Below, one piece after another: positions 52,401-64,000 of a stretch of DNA of 64,000 nt. The first letter of the stretch is position 1. Each line of letters starts with the position of its first letter. The notes below the pieces were generated by a model. It was not told where the DNA came from. It was given only the letters and a program-made list of their open reading frames with translations, and ran no database searches. The position numbers were made by a program, and so were the translations under genes. The DNA is from Isoetes taiwanensis (taxonomy: Eukaryota; Streptophyta; Lycopodiopsida; Isoetales; Isoetaceae): contig JAJEKV010000083.1 of the NCBI GenBank assembly GCA_021234155.1, forward strand, positions 4,383,250-4,447,249. Direction: 5' to 3'.

Positions 52401-53789
52401 GGAAGAGACTATGACGAAACATACTCTCCTATTGTCAAACTTACAAGCATTAGGGTATTGCTAGCTATGGCAAATGCAATGGATTTGGAAATTCATCATA
52501 TGGATGTAAAAACAGCATTCTTAAATGCCACACTTGAAGAGGAAGCATATATGAAACAGGCTCCAGGGTATGCACAGGGTAAAAATGTGATTTGGAAACT
52601 AAACAGGGCTGTTTATGGGTTAAAACAGTCCCCTAGAGAATGGTACCTATGCATAAATCAGTTTTTGCAAGATCAAGGTTTTAAAAAATTGCAAAATGAT
52701 GGGAATCTTTATAGATTTGAGCAAGATGGAGAATATTGCATCATTGCCTTATATGTGGACGATTGTATAATGGTTGCAAGTTCAGTACAAATTCTAAATA
52801 CATGCAAAGACATTCTGAAAGCCAGATTCCAAATGTCTGACTTAGGTGAGCTAAAAAAATTTCTGGGAATTGAAGTGATCAGGAACAGAAATCTTAAATG
52901 GATAAAGCTTCACCAGGGCACTCACATAGGAAACATGTTGAAAAGGTTTAATTTGACTGAAGCTAAGCCTTCTAAGATTCCTATAGTAACTGGGCATAGA
53001 CTGACAGATGTCCAGGATGTTTCTAGTAAGGAGATTTCAGAAATGCAAAATGTACCCTATAGAGCCTTAATTGGTTGTCTACTGTTCTTAGCAAACAGCA
53101 CTAGACCAGACATAGCTTATGTGGTAAATATTTTGAGCAGATGAAATCATGATGCAACTAAAGTACATTGGGAGGCAGCTAAAAAGGTTCTCAAATATCT
53201 TAAGGGAACTCAGACATATGGCATTTGTTTTAACTCAGAAAATCTGACAATGATGAGTTATAGTGATGCTGATTGGGGAGGAGATCTGCATACTAGGAAG
53301 TCAACATCTGGTTATGCCATTTTCTTAGCAGGAGGAGTAATAGCCTGGAAATGTAAAAAACAAACTGCAGTAGCTATGAGCTCGGCTGAAGCAGAATATG
53401 CTGCATCTTCCCTTCTAGCCAAAGAGTTAGTATGGTTGAGGAGATTACTTGATGAAATAGGTTGTAGACAACAAGCACCTACAGAAATCTGGACTGACAG
53501 TCAGAGTTGCATAGCAATTGTTAAAAATCCAGTCTATCATGACAGAACCAAACACATAGAGTTGAGTATACACTTTATAAGGGATCTTGCTGAGAAAAAA
53601 CTCATTCAAATGACATATGTTGATACAAACAATCAAGTGGCAGACATTTTTACTAAGGCTCTACCAGAAGCCAAAATCATTACGTTCAGAAATCAGCTAA
53701 ATGTTGCTGACAGGGTAGCAGACTTAAGGAGGAAATCAGTTGCAGACCAGATTGCAGATTCACAAACTTATAAGCTGAAGGAGGAATGA
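49485..53789 (+). pseudogene. Copia gag-pol polyprotein, full length but for one in-frame stop
   Basis: ATG 49485, 5 nt after the PBS (MSSRFAASLLNTIDVYKGGA). Gag; two CCHC knuckles from C260 (CYNCHELGHYKNEC) and C282 (CYTCGGRGHMASKC); basic RG-rich stretch; aspartic protease DSGA at 369-372; integrase zinc region (WHRRLAH at 495, CEGC) and DD35E residues D558, D621, E657; reverse transcriptase with YVDD at 1090-1093; RNase H with SDADWGGD and TDSQSCIAI, ending ..TKHIELSIHF and KLKEE. The frame runs 1434 codons with a single TGA at 53142-53144 (codon 1220, after NILSR), between RT and RNase H. The final stop TGA (53787-53789) is also the first three bases of LTR 2. Everything before codon 1220 appears intact, so the stop is probably recent. 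Confidence 0.92.
53777..53786 (+). promoter_or_regulatory. Polypurine tract
   Basis: GAAGGAGGAA directly before LTR 2, priming plus-strand synthesis. It lies inside the last codons of gag-pol. Confidence 0.8.
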
Positions 53790-54544
53790 TGGGTTGTCAG
53801 CTCATAAGTTGGTATTTCAATGCACATATGAATGATTAACTTGAGTACACAAACATCTAGAAGTTTACAAAGTCTGCCTATGAGAAGCAGTGGCAGTAGA
53901 CAGACTTAGGATCATAAGAAGAGGTTGATTGTTTTCAAATTAACCTATAGTGCAAGAAGTTAGGAATCATTCAATGGTTACAAGAAGATTCATGAAGAAC
54001 AAGGTTAATAGGAGCAAAATTGGTGCAATGGTTCGAAAGCCTTTTTGGTTAAGCAGGCATGTGGGATATTTGAGAAAAGCCTTTTTCATGCATTCTTCAT
54101 GTGGGATATATGGAGCCGAAGTTCGGAACTAAATTAGAAAGTCAATCCGGATCCATAACCGCCGGAATGAGTTTAGCTTCAGGATAAAAAAGGGTGGTGC
54201 ACTGATTGGGCATGTACAGATGCGATGGGGCTGATGGTTTAGAGAAAAGCAGATGAAATTCGTGGATCGGCTCAACAATAGAAATCGGGTCAATACCAAA
54301 TGAACCGTGTCAAGATCATTAATATTTTAATGGTAGAGTTGCATTTGGTTAAGATAATAAGGCAAGGATATGCCTTGATGATATATGCCTAAAAGATAAT
54401 TTGTATGATTGTCTACTAGGTGGCTTGATACATGTAAGAATTAGTGACCATAATTTGGCTTCTTACATGATCAACACTTTGTATTTTCTTAATAGTTCTT
54501 GAGTTGGAAAAGAAATCGAAAATCTTACTAGACATTTGTTTTCT
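53787..54544 (+). repeat. Copia middle LTR (LTR 2), 3' end missing
   Basis: Matches LTR 1 from its first base with roughly a dozen or so substitutions and small indels, then stops at GACATTTGTTTTC, about 20 bp short of the normal end. PBS and the start of gag are missing and the sequence jumps into gag. Confidence 0.9.
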
Positions 54545-56832
54545 TTTGGGAGAGGTACAGGGTCAGTCTGGTCTCCAAGTGCAGGGAGGGGGGCTCGTGC
54601 TCGAGGCAGCAGGAAGTGCTAGTGTAACAGGTGGAGCAGCCACCAGTGATTCCAGTGGAGGCAAATCACTGCAAGCTAAAGCAAAGGAAGCCCAAGGGAT
54701 TATATGTTGTAAGGTAAGTCCTTCAATTCGTCTTAAACTTAGATCTCTTGGTCCTAGAGAGATGTGGAAATTTCTGTTAAAAGCACTATGAAGAAAAACC
54801 TCTTCCCAAATAGACTTGCTTGAAAATGAGTTAAGGGGTTTGAAATTAAGAGAGGATGAAGAGGTGGAAGAATTTTTCAAAGAAGTTTGATAATTTGATT
54901 GTTGATTTAAGTGGGGCAGGGGTAGCAATTTACGAAAAGGAGTCGAGGGTTTTACAAATATCAAGAGCTATAGGAGAGAATGAAACCTTGGCTTTATTTA
55001 TAAGGAACTCTTGTAAAACAAAAGAAGAAGCTGAAGTTACCTTAAGGACAGAATGGGAACAAAAGAAAATCTTAAGGCAAAGCCAAGGTGAGGAAACTCC
55101 AGAAGTGTTAGTAGTGAAGAGGAAAGATAAAGTGGTATGCTATAATTGTCATGAATTAGGGCATTATAAAAATGAGTGCCCCAGACTTAAAAAAGATTTT
55201 AACTGTTATACGTGTGGGGGAAGAGGGCATATGGCATCAAAATGTCCCACACCAAAGAATGTCAGTAGATCTCGAGGCAGAGGAGAATCTAGCAGAGGTA
55301 GATCTGGTAGAGGAAGAGGTCGAGGGCATGGAGCATATATTACTCAAGAACAAGAAGTATCTTCCAAAGGAGTGGATGAGGAAGAAGATGAGGATGAGGT
55401 ACATGCTCAACTTGCTGTATTAAATGATAAGATTGCTACTAATAAATCTGATCATTTGATAGTTGATAGTGGAGCTGAAAGATCAGTAGTGCAATCTACT
55501 GATTTTCTGAAGAATATTTCTGCCACCAATTCCAAGAAAATTCAAGTGGGAAATGGAGCTCTTCAAGAAGTAAAGGGGACTGGTCTGTTACAGTTGAAGG
55601 ACCTTTCAGGAAATGTAGTGAACATAGAGAATGTTCTATGTGTGCCAGCAATAATTAAAAACTTGATTTCTGTTAGTCAATTGTGTGATTTGGGATATCG
55701 AGTGGTATTTGAAGGAGACAAATGTAATGTGTATATGAATAATGAAATAAAGTTTGTTGCTAAAAGGGTTGGAAATCTTTTTGAGTTGGATAATGTGAAG
55801 TATCCTTGCATAAATGCAATACAAGAAGAAAATGCAGACTTGTGGCATAGAAGACTTGCACATACGAATCATAAAAATCTGAAACTCTTATTGAAGCTTG
55901 GCTATATTGACTATCATGATACAAATGATAATGAGGCTATATGTGAAGGATGTGCCTTAGGGAAACTAAATAGGTTGCCATTCCATAAAAGCAAAGCCAG
56001 AGCTCAGCAAGTTTTAGAATTGGTACATTCAGATCTGTGTGGCCCCTTGAATGTGCAAAGCAGGAATAATAAAAGATACTTTATAACCTTCACAGATGAC
56101 TACAGTAGGAAGTGCAAGACATATTGTTTGGCTAGGAAATCTCAGGCATTGAGTGCATTCAAGCAATATGTAGCAGAAATGGAAAGGCAAACTGGTTATC
56201 AACTTAAATGCATCAGATCTGACAGAGGTGGAGAGTATCTTTCCAAACAATTTAAGCAATTTTGTATAGCTCATGGAATTAAGAGGCAACTGACCTGTAG
56301 ATATTCTCCTCAGCAGAATGGGGTCTCAGAAAGAAAGAATAGAACCTTGATGGATGCAGTGAGAGCAATGATAAAAGGGAGTGGTCTGCCCAATAAATTG
56401 TGGGAAGAAGCTTTATCTACTGCAGTACTAATACAAAACATGTTACCCCTAACTAGTCTAAAAGGGAACATTCCAGATGTCCTATGGAATCCAAATCAAA
56501 AACTAAATTATGAAAGGTGTAAAGCTTTTGGTTGTTTGGTGTACACTCATGTTCCAATAGAATTAAGGAAGAAGCTTGATAATAAGGCTGAAATTGGATT
56601 TCTGGTTGGGTATGATGAGGAATCTAAGGGTTACAGAATATATGTTCCAGAAACCAAGTCTGTTATAATCAGCAGAGATGTTTTGTTTAATGAGAGCATA
56701 CTATACAAAAACAGGTATTTAAAGGGTGTAAAAGCCACTATAACAAATCCAGAGGTACAACCTGAGTTTGCAATAGATGATGCAGATGGCAATGAAGAAG
56801 AAGATGTAAACTCAGCAGCCACAGAGATTCCA
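54545..56832 (+). pseudogene. Second, truncated Copia internal region (gag to integrase)
   Basis: Starts inside gag, at the equivalent of about 49687 in copy 1, with a scrambled junction. There are small indels in gag, for example an extra A near 54780 that ends one frame at 54791. A long open frame follows (54856-56841, 661 aa) with knuckles, DSGA protease and complete integrase nearly identical to copy 1. It breaks at the equivalent of 51956, before RT, so RT and RNase H are absent. It cannot be autonomous. Confidence 0.9.
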
Positions 56833-57565
56833 TATGAATGATTAACTTGAGTACACAAACATCTAGAAGTTTACAAAGTCTGCCTATGAGAAGCAGTGGC
56901 AGTAGGCAGACTTAGGATCATAAGAAGAGGTTGATTGTTTTCAAATTAACCTAGAGTGCAAGAAGTTAGGAATCATTCAATGGTTACAAGAAGATTCATG
57001 AAGAACAAGGTTAATAGGAGCAAAATTGGTGCAATGGTTCGAAAGCCTTTTTGGTTAAGCAGGCATGTGGGATATTTGAGAAAAGCTTTTTTATGCATTC
57101 TTCATGTGGGATATCTTGAGCCGAAGTTCGGAACTAGATTAGAAAGTCAATCCGGATCCATAACCGCCGGAATGGGTTTAGCTTCAGCATATTAAAAGAG
57201 TGGTGGACTGATTGGGGGCGGACAGATGCGATGGGGCTGATGGTTTAGAGAAAAACAGGTGAAATTCGTGGATCAGCTCAACTATAGAAATCGGGTCAAT
57301 ACCCAATGAACCGTGTCAAGATCATTAATATTTTAATGGTAGAGTTGCATTTGGTTAAGATAATAGGGCAAGGATATGCCTTGATGATATATGCCTAGAA
57401 GATAATTTGTATGATTGTCTACTAGGTGGATTGATACATGTAAGAATTAGTGACCATAATTTGGCTTCTTACATGATCAACACTTTGTATTTTCTTAATA
57501 GTTCTTGAGTTGGAAAAGAAATCGAAAATCTTACTAGACATTTGTTTTCCTTTAAATTTCCTTCA
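56831..57565 (+). repeat. Copia 3' LTR (LTR 3), first 38 bp missing
   Basis: 735 bp matching LTR 1 from its 39th base (CATATGAATGATTAAC) to the normal TTTCCTTCA end, then the TGGAC target duplication. The junction with the pol remnant shares a 2-bp CA microhomology. The matching part has the same length in LTR 1 (48731-49465). Confidence 0.9.
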
Positions 57566-57570
57566 TGGAC

Positions 57571-58914
57571 ATGTATTAGCCCCAATTCTTGACATATCTA
57601 TAGGCAAATATACTACAATGAATAAAAAGATGGTCAAAGAAATGTAGCACCCGATTGAAAAAACATGTCTTGAAAAACCTAAATGGAATATTAATGGAAA
57701 GATTGAGGGGAGGCAGCAAGGGAGCAAGGGAGGGAGGGAGGGAGGGAGAGAGCAAAGCTAGGAACAAGGCAAGATCGAGGTCAATGTTGAAGTTACGAGC
57801 AAGATGGAACTCAGGGTCTGAATGAAGACAAGTGCTATATATCAACAAAGATTTACATTGGAAGCAAAAGCAACATTAACCAAGTTAATGTCAAGGGTAG
57901 GTTAGAAGTAATTTTTTTTTTTAAAACTAAACAATATGCGAAAGTTAGCAGAAGGTTTTGAATATTGCCAACAAAAACAACTCAACGATGAAGATGATCT
58001 TCCTAAGAACGAGGAGACTTATAGAAAAATACATCACTCGAAGGAGTATTGTAACAAATATAACACTCAATATCCTAAATGCAACGTGTACAAGGAGAAA
58101 CAATTCCGAGGTAACCTTCAACTCCAATTGCAAAATGTCAAACTCATAAGCTATTTACCAAACATTTCACTTTAGACCAGAGAATAAAACAAAGCATGCC
58201 AATGTTTGAGATCCAACTTCAAGAATGCAGAGAAAAGAATGCATGCCAATATATGAAGTCCAACTTCCTAAAAATTCCAAATTTAAATGCATAAGTTCCA
58301 ATTGTGAATCTAAAGACATGCATAAGTCTCAAACACAATTGATGAAGCAACAATATGCCTAGTTCTAAAATTATTGTCCCAAGAATGTCCGGACATATAA
58401 GCAGACGCACGAGTTGAAAATGCTTCACCTCAAAAGAAATAATGTCGTTACCAAAAATAATGAGAAAAATGCTACTATATGGGAAAAGAGAAAAGTGAAC
58501 AAAGTAAAAGAATGATGACGATCAACATAGACATATAATAAAAGCACCGGTACGGTAGCCCAACATTAATTTACCTGGGTGAGTGAGGGACTTCTACAAT
58601 AAAAAACCTACCATATAATTATTATGAGGAAAACTACCTCAGTAATCCGAAAAATGCCATGATAATAGAAATCAATAAAATGCCTCTCAGTGGACGATAA
58701 AAAAACTATTCTATTCTATTCTACTTCCCCAACTTACCACAAATGCATGCCCTAGGACGAAAGAATTATGGGTAAAAAAACCCTAGGGCACCCTATAAAG
58801 AAATATTATTACCAGTATAAAGATTAGCCTGTTAGTATGAGTCAAGACCCGACCATCAATGTAGAATGCGACAACTAACGACCATAGCTAATATAGATAT
58901 ATAGATCACCTTAT
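57571..58914. other. Unassigned DNA between Copia and LINE
   Basis: Includes a short GGGA-rich run near 57728-57750 and a (CTATT)3 run near 58710. No gene recognised. Confidence 0.35.
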
Positions 58915-60970
58915 CATCATCTGTATATAAGATCTGCGCCAAGGCTTTTGCAGAACGGGTGAAGGGCATCTTGGCAGAGTCCATTTCAACAACCCAATCA
59001 TGTTTTCTTCCAAAACAATGCATTCTGAACAATGTTGTGGCTGCTTAGGAGGAAATTTATTGGGCACATAAGCAAAAACCTTCCAGTTGTATACCTTAAG
59101 CTTGATTTTGCAAAGGCTTATGACAGTGTTAGTTGGGAATTCATGCGTCGATGTATGCTAAGACTGGGATTTGGGGAACAATTCACATCAGATATTATGA
59201 AGCTGCATATCTCTGTTCAGGCGACTGTTATGTTCCATGGTGAGCCGTCTGATGCCTTCTCACTCGGTCGTGGTATTCGCCAGGGATGCCCTTTAGTACC
59301 ACTGCTTTTAACAATTGTCGCAGAGGCTTTGTCGCAGTTATTCACCGTTGTAACCATAGAGGGACTTCTCCATGGTCTTGCAATGGAGGATGGCACACAA
59401 GAGGTTTGCAATCAATATGCAGATGACACGTTCCTCTTTCTAATCGCTAATGCTGAGAATCTTGCAACTGCCAAAATGCTCTTAGACATTTTTTCACTGG
59501 CTTCCGGTGTTCTTGTGGGGTGGCAGAAGTGTACAGCTTTATGGACATTGGATACTCCGACTCCGGCATGTGTTCATGATTGTCCATGGAAATTACTTGC
59601 GCATGGACAGGCCATCAAGTTGTTGGGGATTCCAGTTGGCATCCATACTATTGTGGGAGCTGCATGGGAGGAGATCATTAAGGGTTTGGAGAAGCACTTG
59701 TTCTGGTGGTCCACCGCAAATATGTCTCTTGCAGGTCGCATTACAGTGGCCAAGTCAGTCCTTAGTAGTACCCATGTTTATATGGCATTCTTACTGCTAG
59801 CCACTTAGATCAAAGCACGTGAGCTCATTGCAATAGTTCAGAACTTTATATGGGTGGGTACTGAGGAAGGTGTTATGATTAAGGTGGCTTGGTCGAAGTG
59901 CATCCTTCCAAAATGGGCAAGTGGTTTGGGTATGATGGACTTCTTACTGCGGAGCAAAGTTCTTATTTCAAAGTTCATTTGGAGACTCCTGAATGGTGAA
60001 GACGACTCTCTTGGTTTACGCCTTCTTAGACAAGCTCTTGATCACTGTATCCCTCTAGACAAGAAGGATGTCAAACTAGTCCTACCTTGGGCATTATTTC
60101 AAACTCTGCAACCTTTTCCAAGTGCTTCTCCATTTTTGCGTGGCTTGTTGACAGCATGGGAGGCAGTCAAACATCTTTTCTGGCCATGCCCCTCTATCTA
60201 CACCCTGTTGGAGACTCTATGGTAGTGGACACCACTGCCTCCAGACCCCTCAGCACCTCCATTGGCAGCGTCAGTTCATCGCCTTACACAGAGACGATAG
60301 GTTCTTGCAGGTGTTGTCTCTATTCAAGCATGGTATGAAGCGGGCTGCCTACTGTCTTGGCCTGAATTTCAGGCAAAGTTCTTGCTCTCTCGTTGTGACG
60401 TATCTTTATGGAAGAAGGTCACAGAAAATTTGCCTCTTATAGTGCAAGTCGATGTTGCTAAAAGGGTGCCATAAAATATTCACAAAGGCAAGCACTTTGT
60501 CAGATCAATATATCGACTTCTTTTAGCACCACAGCCCCTCCAGTTGCCAGATGGTGGTTCCAGTTGCCAGATGGGTGGTTCCGACATTGTTATAATCCTC
60601 GTATATCTGCAGTATGCCCGCTCTGCCTTTCAGACTTTGAGACTCTTGAGCACTATCTCTTTGATTGTCCAGAGGTTCAACCAGCATGGTCCTGGCTAGA
60701 ACACATCTTTCATGGCATTTATTCATCTGCATGCGGGTTATTACGGTGGCCCAGAAACAGATATTGACAACGTACGAATGTTCCTCCCTTGAATAAAAAA
60801 TGATAGAATGCTTCTAGATTCAGTATCTTCAAATTGATTCTTATTGTTAGTCTCCTATTCGGGTAAGTCCGTGCTCTCGTGCTCTGCATCTTTTGTGCTT
60901 ACGGTTAGATGAGACATGTAAATCTTGTACTTTTATCCGATTAATAAAGCTTTTTGGCTTTTGTCCTTGA
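58915..60970 (+). mobile_element. L1-like LINE, 5'-truncated, RT to 3' end
   Basis: Plus-strand ORF2 from the RT fingers (VYKICAKAFAERVKGILAES near 58925) to the zf-RVT knuckle (CPLCLSDFETLEHYLFDCPE, about 60620). The tail ATTAATAAAGCTTTTTGGC near 60940 precedes a TG/AG microsatellite. It is in the opposite orientation to the other LINEs and diverged from them. Confidence 0.85.
59032..60225 (+). pseudogene. LINE reverse transcriptase ORF with in-frame TAG
   Basis: RT palm motifs: LKLDFAKAYDSVSWEFMRRC, GRGIRQGCPLVPLLLTIVAE, catalytic NQYADDTFLFL, and thumb LLGIPVGIHT. The frame has a TAG at 59806-59808, after FLLLAT, then continues in phase to 60225 (ILPKWASGLGMMDFLLRSKV). Further downstream the frame shifts before the zinc knuckle at 60564-60767. 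Catalytic residues are present but the protein is broken in at least three places. Confidence 0.85.
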
Positions 60971-60972
60971 AA

Positions 60973-61378
<406 letters not shown>

Positions 61379-62310
61379 CTAAATGTTCAATGTACATAAC
61401 ATCATACTATAAGCTAAACTAAGATTGGAAATGCATGGTGGTTTGTTGATGGTAAGCTCGAATTTTCTCAGGAGACATAGAAGAGTCTTCTGGAGGAAGG
61501 CTGTCAGAGAGCAAATATAGCTGATAGTCATGGAACCAATGAGGCATGCCATGACTAGAAAGAGGTGAGCATCTGAAAAACTATCAGCCACCTCCGAAGA
61601 AAGATCATTTATATGTATACATGAGATATAATCTGGAACTACGTGAGACTTGCCCGGCTTATGAATGATTTCAAATTGATCAATTCTTACAAGATGAGGA
61701 ACATAAGGCAAGGCAATCCTGCCTCTGGCCGTGGATTTTTTGATGATACAGGAGAGCTTGATGATCCACAGAAAACTTAATTTGGCTACCCAAGAGATAA
61801 TGATGGAAATGATGTATGCAAAAAATGAGACCCAAGACTTCACGCTCCATGGCAAAATAATTTTTCTCAGTAGAATTTAAATTTTGACTAACAAAGCATA
61901 GGCTTGTCTTGATGAGATGCATGTTCTTGAGACATAACACCACCTATGGAAAAGCCCGACACATCAACATGGACTTTTTATCTCATCAAGGAGGGATGAT
62001 GACATGTGCCTGGGTGAGAAGAACCTTACATTTCGAGAAAACAGCTTTAGCTTGGAGGTTTCAATCTCAAGTGGTGTCATCACCCATAAGTATATGAATA
62101 GGATCAGCTTTGGCAACTAAGCCTGGAATGATAATTAGCATTGCAAAGAAAGGACCTAGTTTCTTTGATATTCGTGGGTGCCTGAGCTTGAAGAACACAA
62201 TTGATTTTGGCAAGATCAATAGTAATGATGTGTCGGTTGGCTACATGTCCAAGAGGAACGCCTGTGTGACACAAAAGCGTACTTCTCAGGATTGAGACTG
62301 ATGCTCAAAT
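61379..62310 (-). pseudogene. Ty3/gypsy RT-RNase H remnant
   Basis: On the minus strand, from 62300 down: LNPEK with an AFLLGHV-type RT end, IDLAKI..VL and TNIKE motifs, then RNase H pieces SVDHQALLYH, YFAMEREVLGLIFCIHHFHH and IHKPGKSHVVPDYIS. These are, in order, the RT thumb and RNase H of gypsy elements. Frames change several times and no LTR was recognised. It is an old fragment. Confidence 0.8.
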
Positions 62311-62342
62311 CATTACATTTTTTAAGATATGTTCTAGTTTGG

Positions 62343-64000
62343 AATTGAATTGAATTGATTTTTATCATTCGTAGAGACCAATTGGTCTATGGGACTCAAA
62401 CAAGGAATACAGTAAACGTGTTTACCGCTAGGATTAAAAAAATCCCTTGTGTCGACGGATTCTCGAGGAAAAAACCTTGGCAAAAGAGACTATACAATAA
62501 TACATTACAATACATTTTAATCTCAGTGCAGTATTTGAGGACATAACTGTGTGCATCCATGATGTTTTAAAGAAAAGATCTTAGCATACCCACTACAATT
62601 GTATCCAACAATGCATGAAGCAGCTAGTTAGGTAGAATCAACTCAGTATAGTAGGCCAAGATGTTACTGAATGTCATACATTGCTGCAGTGTGTGACATT
62701 AGCCTTCAATGGCACCTTGCTGGCAACACGCCTCCTGAGTCCATCACACACCTCCCGAGTCCATCTACCTGTCTAAATTCTAAGGCGTTATGCATCTGTG
62801 GAAAGTGAAGCCATCAATCTATGCTTTTTCAGTGACAAATATGTATGAAGGTGGTGTTGTGGACCCCCTGTAAGAATGAGATTGACCTAGAGCTTGTAGT
62901 GTACTGTCTTAACTTGTTCTAGGACACTAGTATTCCAAAGCTTGCTAAGAAAGCTTGATGGGGATCCTCTTTAGTTTTCACATGTATGTACTGTGCTTTT
63001 GCACATTCCATTGGAGAACCAATGAGCTCGTCTCTCTTTCGAGCAAGACTTGAGGCATCGCGGACCCATGACCATTGTATAAGCTAGGATGGGGAGGCGG
63101 TCATTGCCCATATCTACTACCTTCTAAATGTAGATAATGTGGTGCTCAAGTGAGACCTGATGTAAACGTAAGAAACCTGTCTTCTATAGAAAAATCTGGT
63201 AGGGGACTGTGAATTTTACCGCAAGTGCGGAGCTAGAAAGGCTTTCTGTATCTGCTCTAGTTCATTCCAGGTGGTCAGAGATATAACTAGATCCTACACT
63301 TCAGTAGCATAGAAGAACCTCCTCCACCAAAACCCCGAATAAGTGTAACTGATGAGCCTAGTCATATAGCTCTGCCTTGTAGTTGTTGTTCTACATCGCA
63401 TACAGTGCCTTCCAATCCATTATCGCATGTAATCGGCTGGAAGTGTCTCAGTATGTGGTAATGGAAAACTCTATATCCAGGTACTTGTAGATAGGTGCTA
63501 CCTTTACATTTTATCCCTGATAAGCGAAGGTGGGAAACCTCAACTGATACAAAGATGAGACAAGTAATACCTTAGTCTTGGCCAAATTGACCCACATTCC
63601 AGTGGCTCGGCAGGAAGTATCTAGAGCATGCAAATGCTGTTCCATCTCTTTCGAGGTGCGGGCTAGGAGGTCAACATCATCGACGTATATAAGCTGCTAA
63701 AAACTTCAGTGCATAAGCTGAGCTCTGTCATCCTTTGTGTTCAGTAAGCCACCCTTCCAAATATAAAGGCCAAACAATGTTGGAGAAAGTGGACATCCTT
63801 GTCGAAACCCAATACTACTGTTGAAAGGTTTTCTATTAGTATCAGTCGGCCTAAGCAAGTCTCATACAACCTGTACACCACATTTTGCAAGTCTATAGGG
63901 GCTCCCAACCATCTTAATCTTTCCCACAGGTTTTCGAGATACAGTATCAAAAGCCTTTGCAAAGTCGATGAAGCAGCAATAGAGATGCTATCAGTAGTTC
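62343..64000 (-). mobile_element. LINE, 3' part, running off the window
   Basis: The minus-strand 3' end carries an (AATTG)3 tail at 62343-62358 and CTAGGATTAAAAA, as at 25843. Upstream come RT motifs: CFIDFAKAFDTVSRKP near 63970, FRQGCPLSPTLFGLYI near 63800, YVDD at 63676-63687, then thumb pieces near 63500. Several stops and frameshifts. The endonuclease would lie beyond 64000. Confidence 0.8.

Larger units (their letters stand above)
48688..57570 (+). mobile_element. Composite Copia (Ty1-type) LTR retrotransposon: LTR-internal-LTR-internal-LTR
   Basis: A 5-bp target duplication TGGAC lies at 48688-48692 and again at 57566-57570, outside the first and last LTRs, so the whole 8.9-kb block behaves as one insertion. 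Within it are LTR 1, an almost intact gag-pol, LTR 2, a second internal region cut off before RT, and LTR 3. The two internal regions are nearly identical, so duplication is recent. Order protease-integrase-RT-RNase H defines Copia. Confidence 0.92.

Overview
The window is nuclear DNA of a land plant. The evidence is a spliced, intron-rich plant MAP4K/STE20 kinase gene, a decayed polyphenol oxidase (PPO) gene with a chloroplast-type leader, a mitochondrial-type tRNA-Lys pseudogene, Copia and Ty3/gypsy elements and several families of non-LTR (LINE) elements. The density of old LINE fragments would fit a large, repeat-rich genome, perhaps a fern, lycophyte or gymnosperm, but the sequence does not fix the species. 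Only two genes look intact: the kinase (18032-24440, 20 coding exons, +) and a small C2H2 zinc-finger protein (28133-28384, +).

Layout. 1-5.9 kb: mostly unassigned DNA with a broken PPO gene (2385-3256, -) and Helitron-like 3' ends near 5 kb. 5.9-11.5 kb: a 5'-truncated LINE with a perfect 12-bp target duplication (5945-6651), next to a longer GC-rich, badly decayed LINE (6661-11480, -). 11.5-17.4 kb: a repeat block holding a ~0.8-kb inverted repeat (12395-13210), a satellite of 19-bp units in a 57-bp higher-order period (14065-15219), an unrelated A/C-rich tandem array (15225-16165) and another LINE 3' piece (16622-17415, -). 17.4-25 kb: the kinase gene. 25-48.6 kb: the zinc-finger gene among foldback/MITE-like elements, a tRNA-Lys pseudogene with SINE-like tandem units (35.1-35.75 kb), a perfect (GAA)73 tract (38523-38741), dispersed repeats and a LINE (41487-44475, -). 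48.7-57.6 kb: a composite Copia element with three LTRs and two internal regions, flanked by one 5-bp target duplication. 58.9-64 kb: an L1-like LINE (+), a TG/AG microsatellite, a Ty3/gypsy remnant (-) and a LINE running off the window edge (-).

How it fits together: the two host genes sit as islands in transposon-derived DNA. The most informative structures are the three-LTR Copia composite, two predicted GC-AG introns in the kinase gene (the last offers two donors 4 nt apart giving two C-termini), the 57-bp higher-order satellite, the long inverted repeat, and LINE 3' ends that finish in short tandem repeats. All calls come from reading the sequence; protein-family names rest on remembered family motifs, not on searches.
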